The translations under genes were made by a program, and so were the position numbers. The notes beneath the pieces are model-generated. The model was given only the letters and a program-made list of their open reading frames with translations, ran no database searches and had not been told where the DNA came from. Shown here piece after piece: positions 5,610-10,930 of a stretch of 10,930 bases of DNA. The first letter of the stretch is position 1, and each line of letters begins with the position of its first letter. The stretch lies in contig SCUR01000314.1 in assembly GCA_004297235.1 (NCBI GenBank), positions 1 through 10,930 of the forward strand, in the 5' to 3' direction. The stretch comes from Candidatus Manganitrophaceae bacterium. GTDB lineage: Bacteria > Nitrospirota > Nitrospiria > SBBL01 > Manganitrophaceae.

Positions 5610-7969
5610 TATTCCCTCGTTTTCAAAACCCCGACCAGATCGAGATGATCGATCCGATTCCGCACGATCAGCGCGCTGACGACCCCGGCGATCAGAATCG
5701 CCAGAACCGCATAGGCATAGGTTCGCGGGGTAATCACCATTGGAATGATAAAGTTCTCGGAGTGGGCCGACCGGACCAGTCCGAGCGCTAAGAGATACCC
5801 AAGCCAGAGGCCGAATGGGATCGCCAGAATCAGCTCCGCCGCCAGCTCGCCGAGTAAAAGGGCCGAGACCTCTCCTCGCGTGAAGCCGAGGACCCTCAGA
5901 CTGGCGAGTTCCCACGCCCGCTCCGCCAGCGCGATCCGGGCGCTGTTGTAGACGACCCCCACCGCAATCGCGCCGGCGAAGATCGTCACGATCGTCGTGA
6001 AGAAAAAGATGTTCCGGGCCGATTCCTTCTCAAACGTTTCCAGCGCGGTTCGCTTCATCCCCACCGTCGCGACGGCGGGAGTTTCCTTCAGGCGGGCGTT
6101 GAATAAATCGACCCCGGCGCGATCGACTCGGACCGCGACAGAAGAGATCAAGTTTCCTTCTCCCATCGCCCGATTCAACACGCCGATTTCCATATAACCG
6201 ACCATGCCGACGAGGTCATTTACCAGGCCGGCAACGAGAAGCGTCCGCCGGGTCCGCTTCCCCTCCAACGATTCCACCTCGATCCGGTCGCCCGGTTTCA
6301 CGCCGAGACGCGCCGCCAAACGATCGGTCAAGAGCAACCCGTCGGGAGGAAGCGGGATCGGATGCCGATCGGCATCGAGCAGTTGCCGCAGCTCCCCCTC
6401 TTGGGGCAGCCCCATCACGGCGGTTCGATAGCTCCGGTGTCCGGCGCGCAGCCGGACCGGAACGCTGCGCGAGGGCTCCGCGTAGAGAACGCCGGGAATT
6501 TCGTCGATCTCATAGCGGACCGCTTCGGAGAGCGGCTCGACGAAGGTGATGTCGGCGTCTTCCCGCTGAATTTCGTCGAACTGGACTCGGATCAACTCCT
6601 CGACGGCGTCGCCCCAGAAGGTCCCGCCGATGATGATGGCAATCGACGAAGCGATCCCGAACGTCGTCAAGGCGGCCCGCAAGGGGCGGCGCTCCAGTGT
6701 CCGGACGACCATGCGGGTTTGTGAAGAGAGAAGATGCGCCCATCCGAGCCGCTCCAGGATCATTCTCCGAAAAGTCGCCGGCGCCGGCGGGCGCATCGCC
6801 TCCGCCGGGGGGAGGGACGCGACGCGCCGGACCGTCTGAAGCGCCGCCGCGACCCCGGCCGTGAGGCTGATCGCGGCGGCCAAAAGCGGAATCCAAGGTT
6901 GAATCCGGTAGGTCAGCTGAGGGAAGTGGAAGAAGGTGGTGTACATGCCGGTCATATAATGACCGAGCCAAACGCCGATCCCGATCCCTCCCGCGATTCC
7001 GGCCAAGACGATCACCAGAACGAACTTCAGGTAGTGAAGCGCAATCGTCCGGTCGGCATAGCCGAGGGCTTTGAGGGCGGCGATCTGCTCCCGCTGCGTG
7101 CTGATCTGGCGGGCCAAGACGACGTTCAGCAGAAAGGCGGCGACCCCGAGGAAGATGGACGGAAAGACGGTGGCGTTCACCTTCAACTGATTGAGCTCCT
7201 GGTCCAGAATCCGATGCGAGATCTGATCCTCGCGGCCATAGGCGCCGAGCCCGCCGTAAGGGGCCAGCAGCCGGTCGAGAGCGCTGATCACGGCGGGGGC
7301 GCGGGCATGCGGCGCCAGCCGCAGCGTTACGGAATTAAAGGCCCCCTTCATATTGAAGGCCGCCTCGACTCCGTCCCGCTCCATCCAGAAGATGCCGAAC
7401 CCCTTGTCGTCCGGGAAAGCGCCTCCCCGGTTCGCATAGATATACTCCGGGGAGAGAGCCACCCCGACGATGCGAAGGTCCTCTCTTTTTCCGTTCAAGA
7501 GCGCCGCCAGCCGATCCCCCGGCTGAAGTCCCCGGGCGGTCGCGAAGCCTTCGGAGACGAGGACTTCGTTCCGCTCCCCCGGCTCGATCCATCTTCCTCT
7601 TCGTAGGGTCAGCCGGTTCAAACGGGGCGGGCGGCCGTCGGTGAGACCGATCATCCGTCCCGTCACCGGTTCGGCGACATTCGGAATGTCGAGGGTGACA
7701 TCGAAGAGGGTCGTTGTCTCGGCGTCCGAAACGCCGGGAAGCTGCACGATCGGCTCGGCGAGCGATTCGGGGGCCCGTTTCACGCCGGAGAAGAGGTCGG
7801 CGAAGCGGGTGCTTTCATAGTAGGATTGGCGCGACCCGTGGAGCGAATCGTAGGCGGTCAGCATCCCGATGAATCCGCCGATGCCGGAAGCGACCACCAG
7901 CGCGATCGTCACCGCCTGGCCCTTCATCCGGGAGAGGTCCCGGAGCAGTTTGACGTCGAGCATCTTCAC
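5609..7969 (-). CDS. FtsX-family ABC transporter permease (two FtsX domains)
   Basis: A 786-residue inner-membrane permease partnering the upstream ATPase. It has two FtsX-type halves, each with one leading helix, a large periplasmic domain and three further helices. Probable membrane segments are at about 19-38, 267-286, 313-337, 357-378, 432-452, 654-676, 703-727 and 750-770. The coupling-loop signatures REQIAALKALGYADRTI (293-309) and RAWELASLRVLGFTRGEV (684-701) match the family pattern. The domain ends read LPPAEAMR and LDLVGVLKTRE. The start is GTG at 7969, overlapping the ATPase TGA by four bases (GTGA), with GGGGGAG eight bases upstream; ATG at 7963 is an alternative. The double-FtsX layout matches exporters that pull lipids, peptides or hydrophobic compounds from the inner membrane. 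Together with an adaptor it resembles MacAB function, but the ATPase is a separate protein. Confidence 0.92.
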   Translation of the reverse strand: MKMLDVKLLRDLSRMKGQAVTIALVVASGIGGFIGMLTAYDSLHGSRQSYYESTRFADLFSGVKRAPESLAEPIVQLPGVSDAETTTLFDVTLDIPNVAEPVTGRMIGLTDGRPPRLNRLTLRRGRWIEPGERNEVLVSEGFATARGLQPGDRLAALLNGKREDLRIVGVALSPEYIYANRGGAFPDDKGFGIFWMERDGVEAAFNMKGAFNSVTLRLAPHARAPAVISALDRLLAPYGGLGAYGREDQISHRILDQELNQLKVNATVFPSIFLGVAAFLLNVVLARQISTQREQIAALKALGYADRTIALHYLKFVLVIVLAGIAGGIGIGVWLGHYMTGMYTTFFHFPQLTYRIQPWIPLLAAAISLTAGVAAALQTVRRVASLPPAEAMRPPAPATFRRMILERLGWAHLLSSQTRMVVRTLERRPLRAALTTFGIASSIAIIIGGTFWGDAVEELIRVQFDEIQREDADITFVEPLSEAVRYEIDEIPGVLYAEPSRSVPVRLRAGHRSYRTAVMGLPQEGELRQLLDADRHPIPLPPDGLLLTDRLAARLGVKPGDRIEVESLEGKRTRRTLLVAGLVNDLVGMVGYMEIGVLNRAMGEGNLISSVAVRVDRAGVDLFNARLKETPAVATVGMKRTALETFEKESARNIFFFTTIVTIFAGAIAVGVVYNSARIALAERAWELASLRVLGFTRGEVSALLLGELAAELILAIPFGLWLGYLLALGLVRSAHSENFIIPMVITPRTYAYAVLAILIAGVVSALIVRNRIDHLDLVGVLKTRE

Positions 7970-8685
7970 CAGCGAAGCTCCCCCGGGGTGAGTTTGCGCG
8001 CGTTTTTCTCGATCGACGCGATCTGGCCGTCGGCGAGATGCATCACCCGATCGGCCATCCCGGCGATCGCGGCGTTGTGGGTGATCACGACGGCGGTCGT
8101 TCCGAATTCCTGATTGATCCGCGCAATTACCTCCAGCACGACCTTCCCGGTTTCATAATCGAGCGCCCCCGTCGGCTCGTCGCAGAGAAGGACTTCCGGA
8201 CGTTTGGCGATGGCGCGGGCGATCGCGACCCGCTGCTGCTCTCCTCCCGAGAGCTGGGAGGGGAAATGATCAAGCCGATGCTCCAGCCCCACCCGTCGCA
8301 GCGCCTCCTCCGGTTTCAATGGATGCTCGGCGATCTCGGTCACCAAGGTCACGTTCTCCCGCACCGTCAGGCTGGGGATCAGGTTGTAGAACTGGAAGAC
8401 AAAACCGACATGCTCGCGGCGGTATTGGGTCAGCCCACGCTCGTCGGCCCGCCCGAGGTCGTGGTTGCGCCAACGGGCTTCTCCGCTCGTCGGCGTGTCG
8501 AGACCGCCGAGAATGTTCAAGAGGGTCGACTTGCCGCTTCCGGAGGGGCCGAGCAACACGATGAATTCACCTTCGTAAATATCGAGATCGACCCCGCGAA
8601 GCGCATGAACCTCCACCTCACCCATCCGGTAGATTTTTGCGAGTCCCCGGGCATAAAAAACGGTTGTCTGTATCAATTCGTTCAA
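7966..8685 (-). CDS. ABC transporter ATP-binding protein (LolD/MacB-type)
   Basis: A 239-residue cytoplasmic nucleotide-binding subunit that powers the FtsX permease encoded next. Walker A GPSGSGKST (46-54), Q-loop Gln98 in VFQFYNLIP, signature LSGGEQQR (145-152), Walker B VLLCDEP (165-171) and H-loop His203 in ITHN are all intact. The sequence is typical of the LolD/MacB/FtsE group. I chose TTG at 8685 because AAGGA (8695-8691) sits five bases before it and the protein then has the normal family length. The frame stays open upstream to 8838, but that extension is not family-like and its ATGs lack a ribosome-binding site. The stop overlaps the permease start (GTGA), implying translational coupling. 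It lies about 160 bases after the P-type ATPase gene in the same direction. Confidence 0.93.
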   Translation of the reverse strand: MNELIQTTVFYARGLAKIYRMGEVEVHALRGVDLDIYEGEFIVLLGPSGSGKSTLLNILGGLDTPTSGEARWRNHDLGRADERGLTQYRREHVGFVFQFYNLIPSLTVRENVTLVTEIAEHPLKPEEALRRVGLEHRLDHFPSQLSGGEQQRVAIARAIAKRPEVLLCDEPTGALDYETGKVVLEVIARINQEFGTTAVVITHNAAIAGMADRVMHLADGQIASIEKNARKLTPGELRW

Positions 8686-8690
8686 TGGAT

Positions 8691-8695
8691 TCCTT
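8691..8695 (-). promoter_or_regulatory. Ribosome-binding site supporting a TTG start for the ABC ATPase
   Basis: AAGGA on the minus strand stands five bases upstream of the TTG at 8685-8683. No in-frame ATG with a comparable site exists nearby, so this decides the start. Confidence 0.6.
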
Positions 8696-8844
8696 CTATG
8701 ACGCCATGCCGCGCCCCGGCTGAGAGCGAATGAGTGCCGTTTCGTTATTATTCTGATGGAGGCCCCATAAAGGAACAATCCCCCGAATGGGGTATTCATG
8801 ATAGGAGGCGTCAGCGGAGGGGCCGGGTGAAGTTTCACAAGCTT

Positions 8845-10930
8845 TTATCCAAAGCGGCGAATCAGCCCCTTGCGGAGCGCTTCGGCAAGAAGCATCGTGA
8901 GCGCGAAGGGGAGAACAAAGAGCCAGACATCCAGGGGGATGGGGGCGGTTCCGAAGATCCGATTTCCCCACGACGTATAGTCGATCAGGAGGATCAGGCC
9001 GATTTCGAAAGCAATCCCCCAGAGGAGGAGCGGATTGCCGAAGATCCTTTCTCGAAAGGGGGAGTCGCGCTCGGTTCGGCAGAGAAAGACATTCACCACC
9101 TGCATCACGATGATGGCGCTGAGACAGGCGGTCGTCGCTTGCAGATAGAGAGGGTCGTGGGAAGGAAGACTTTGACCGTATCGCCATCCCCCGCCGTAGA
9201 GGACGAAGAAAAAGGCCGCCATCGCTGCGGCCGCTTCCATCATTCCGAGGAAGAGATAAGCCCGGACAATCAGCGGCCTGTTCCAGAGACGCTCCGTCCG
9301 CGGGCGGGGAGGATGCCGCATCAGATCGGGCTCGGGGGCCTCCGCACCCAACGCCAGCGCCGGGAGCATGTCGGTGCCGAGATCGACCGCCAGAATCTGA
9401 AGGATGGTCAGCGGCAGGGGAATCCTGAAGAGAACGAAGGCGAGATAAGGGATCAATTCAGGGACGTTCGAGGTGAGGATGTAGGTCAAAAACTTCCGGA
9501 TGTTCGAGAAGACCGCCCGTCCCTCTTCGATGGCGCTGACGATGCTGGCGAAGTTGTCGTCCATCAATACAATCGTCGCCGCCTCGCGGGCTACATCGGT
9601 GCCGGTGACCCCCATGGCGATCCCGATGTCGGCCTGTTTCAGCGCCGGCGCATCGTTCACCCCGTCGCCGGTCACCGCCACGATCTCCTTTTTCCGCTTC
9701 AATGCATTCACGATCCGCATCTTTTGATCGGCGCCGACCCGGGCGAAAAGAATTTCCGGCGCATCGAGGGCGATCTGCAGCTGCGTGTCGGAAATCCGCC
9801 GAAGCTGATCTCCCGTGAGGATCACCGGGGAAGGAGAGCGGGTCAGTCCGATCTCCTTGGCGATCGCGAGCGCGGTATGGGGGTGGTCGCCGGTGACCAT
9901 GATCACCTTGATCCCGGCCTCTCTGCACTTCAAGATCGCCGCCGGGACCTCCGGGCGCGGGGGGTCTTCGAGACCGACGAGTCCTGTCAGGGTTAGATCT
10001 TCCTCCAGACGGGAGGAGCCGGTCCCCTTTGGGACGATTCGATGGGCGAAGGCGAGAACCCGCAGCCCCGCATCGGCCATCGACGCTTCGGTTTGAAGGA
10101 AGCGCTCTTTCCATTCGGGGGTCATCGGCTGAAGGGTGCCGCCGAGTTGAACCGATCGGCACAAGGGGAGAACGGTCTCCAGCGCTCCCTTGGTATAGAG
10201 GACTGGCCCGTCCTGGGTCTGTTGGAGGGTCGAGAGCCGCTTTCGATCGGAATCGAAGGGGATTTCATCGAGACGGGAAAAGGCCGGTTTGTCGGGGAGC
10301 GCCTTCTCCGCCATCTGAACCAGCGCCACCTCCGTCGGATCCCCGGTGAGGGTTTTTTGGCCGCTTTTCCCCATCTCCCGAAGGGTCTGGCAGAGGAGCG
10401 CCGTCTCGAAGAAGCGCCGGTCTCCCTCCGAAAGAGAATCTTTTTTTATCTCGATCTGGTCCGCGTCTTCAAGCCGACCCGCGAGATAGATGACCTTGGC
10501 CGACATTCGGTTCTCGGTCAGCGTCCCGGTTTTGTCGGTGCAGATGACGGTGGCCGATCCGAGCGTCTCGACCGCAGGGAGGTGCCGGATCAGCGCGTTT
10601 CGTTTCGCCATCCGCTGGCTTCCCATCGCCAGCGCCAGGGTGACGGTGGGGAGGAGTCCTTCAGGAACGTTGGCGACGATGATGCCGATGGCAAAGATGA
10701 AATTCGCCCAGAACGGAAGGCCGATGAGGCGGCCGATGAAAAAGAAGAAAACGCCGATCCCGGCGGCCAGCAGGGCGATCATTCGGCTCAACGAAACAAT
10801 CTCTTTTTGAAGCGGGGAGAGGGGCGCCTCGGCCGTTTGGGTCAGGCGGGCGATTTTGCCGAACTCGGTATGCATTCCGGTGGCGAAGACGAGCGCGCTC
10901 CCCCGTCCGCCGACCATCGATGTCCCCGCC
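8845..10930 (-). CDS. P-type cation ATPase, P2C (Na,K-ATPase-like) features, N-terminus outside window
   Basis: An inner-membrane cation pump; 694 residues are visible, and the frame is open to the right edge. Roughly 200 N-terminal residues (M1, M2 and most of the actuator domain) are missing. Numbering from the Met at 10917: phosphorylation site DKTGTLT (Asp128), KGA (243-245), DPPR (318-321), MVTGDHP (340-346) and TGDGVND (416-422). Helices M3-M10 follow in order. Ion-site helices read NVPEGLLPT (M4, 83-91), LTSNVPELIPYL (M5, 481-492) and VDLGTDMLPA (M6, 511-520). These match the Na,K-ATPase pattern more closely than the AIPEGLP type of SERCA-like bacterial Ca2+ pumps. M8 has VMQVVNVFLC (604-613). 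TAA at 8847-8845 ends the gene. Ion specificity is an inference; Ca2+ or H+ remain possible. Confidence 0.93.
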   Translation of the reverse strand, partial: AGTSMVGGRGSALVFATGMHTEFGKIARLTQTAEAPLSPLQKEIVSLSRMIALLAAGIGVFFFFIGRLIGLPFWANFIFAIGIIVANVPEGLLPTVTLALAMGSQRMAKRNALIRHLPAVETLGSATVICTDKTGTLTENRMSAKVIYLAGRLEDADQIEIKKDSLSEGDRRFFETALLCQTLREMGKSGQKTLTGDPTEVALVQMAEKALPDKPAFSRLDEIPFDSDRKRLSTLQQTQDGPVLYTKGALETVLPLCRSVQLGGTLQPMTPEWKERFLQTEASMADAGLRVLAFAHRIVPKGTGSSRLEEDLTLTGLVGLEDPPRPEVPAAILKCREAGIKVIMVTGDHPHTALAIAKEIGLTRSPSPVILTGDQLRRISDTQLQIALDAPEILFARVGADQKMRIVNALKRKKEIVAVTGDGVNDAPALKQADIGIAMGVTGTDVAREAATIVLMDDNFASIVSAIEEGRAVFSNIRKFLTYILTSNVPELIPYLAFVLFRIPLPLTILQILAVDLGTDMLPALALGAEAPEPDLMRHPPRPRTERLWNRPLIVRAYLFLGMMEAAAAMAAFFFVLYGGGWRYGQSLPSHDPLYLQATTACLSAIIVMQVVNVFLCRTERDSPFRERIFGNPLLLWGIAFEIGLILLIDYTSWGNRIFGTAPIPLDVWLFVLPFALTMLLAEALRKGLIRRFG

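Noticed and set aside
5610..5915. N-terminal extension of the adaptor
   Set aside because: It lies within the permease coding sequence and lacks membrane or adaptor features; the ATG at 5609 has a good site and begins with the expected anchor helix.
8763..8792. CCCCAT...ATGGGG inverted repeat between the P-type ATPase and the ABC operon
   Set aside because: The stem is short with a long loop and no U-run, so I do not call a terminator.
8734..9996. Plus-strand ORF of 420 codons
   Set aside because: It is antisense to the P-type ATPase; its charged low-complexity translation is typical of a mirror frame.

Overview
The window is an ordinary chromosomal stretch from a GC-rich Gram-negative bacterium. 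The Gram-negative call rests on a periplasmic adaptor with a TolC-docking signature. The lineage cannot be fixed from sequence alone; the mix of genes would suit Nitrospirota or a similar group, but that is only a weak impression. Both window edges cut through genes: acsA at the left and a P-type ATPase at the right.

Layout. (1) 1-1183, minus: N-terminal two thirds of an AMP-forming acetyl-CoA synthetase (AcsA type). (2) 1184-1678: intergenic region between divergent genes, with a candidate promoter on each side. (3) 1679-2974, plus: soluble PAS-containing sensor histidine kinase with no response regulator beside it. (4) 2975-4418: a visibly AT-richer, decaying accessory patch. It holds a collapsed MFS transporter pseudogene, an orphan MbtH-like gene, a miniature tail-collar (microcystin-dependent protein type) gene, a 10-bp inverted repeat, a 42-bp second copy of the 3' end of a histidine kinase gene, and a heptamer-like AT-rich repeat. 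(5) 8685-4419, minus: a tightly coupled three-gene export operon of ABC ATPase, FtsX-type permease and HlyD/MacA-type adaptor. The junctions are GTGA and TAATG overlaps. (6) 10930-8845, minus: C-terminal three quarters of a P-type cation ATPase whose membrane motifs resemble animal Na,K-ATPase (P2C) more than the usual bacterial Ca2+ pumps.

How the parts work together. The ATPase, permease and adaptor should form a MacAB-like tripartite exporter using a TolC-type outer-membrane channel encoded elsewhere; the substrate is unknown. AcsA activates acetate to acetyl-CoA. The kinase is an orphan. An MbtH-like protein normally assists NRPS adenylation domains, but no NRPS is visible here, so any partner must lie outside the window.

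Most notable: the 2975-4375 patch lies between two near-identical copies of a histidine-kinase gene end (40 of 42 bases, both differences synonymous). It is either the scar of a lost paralogous kinase or an insertion at a gene's 3' end. I found no clear evidence of a wholly new multi-gene system.
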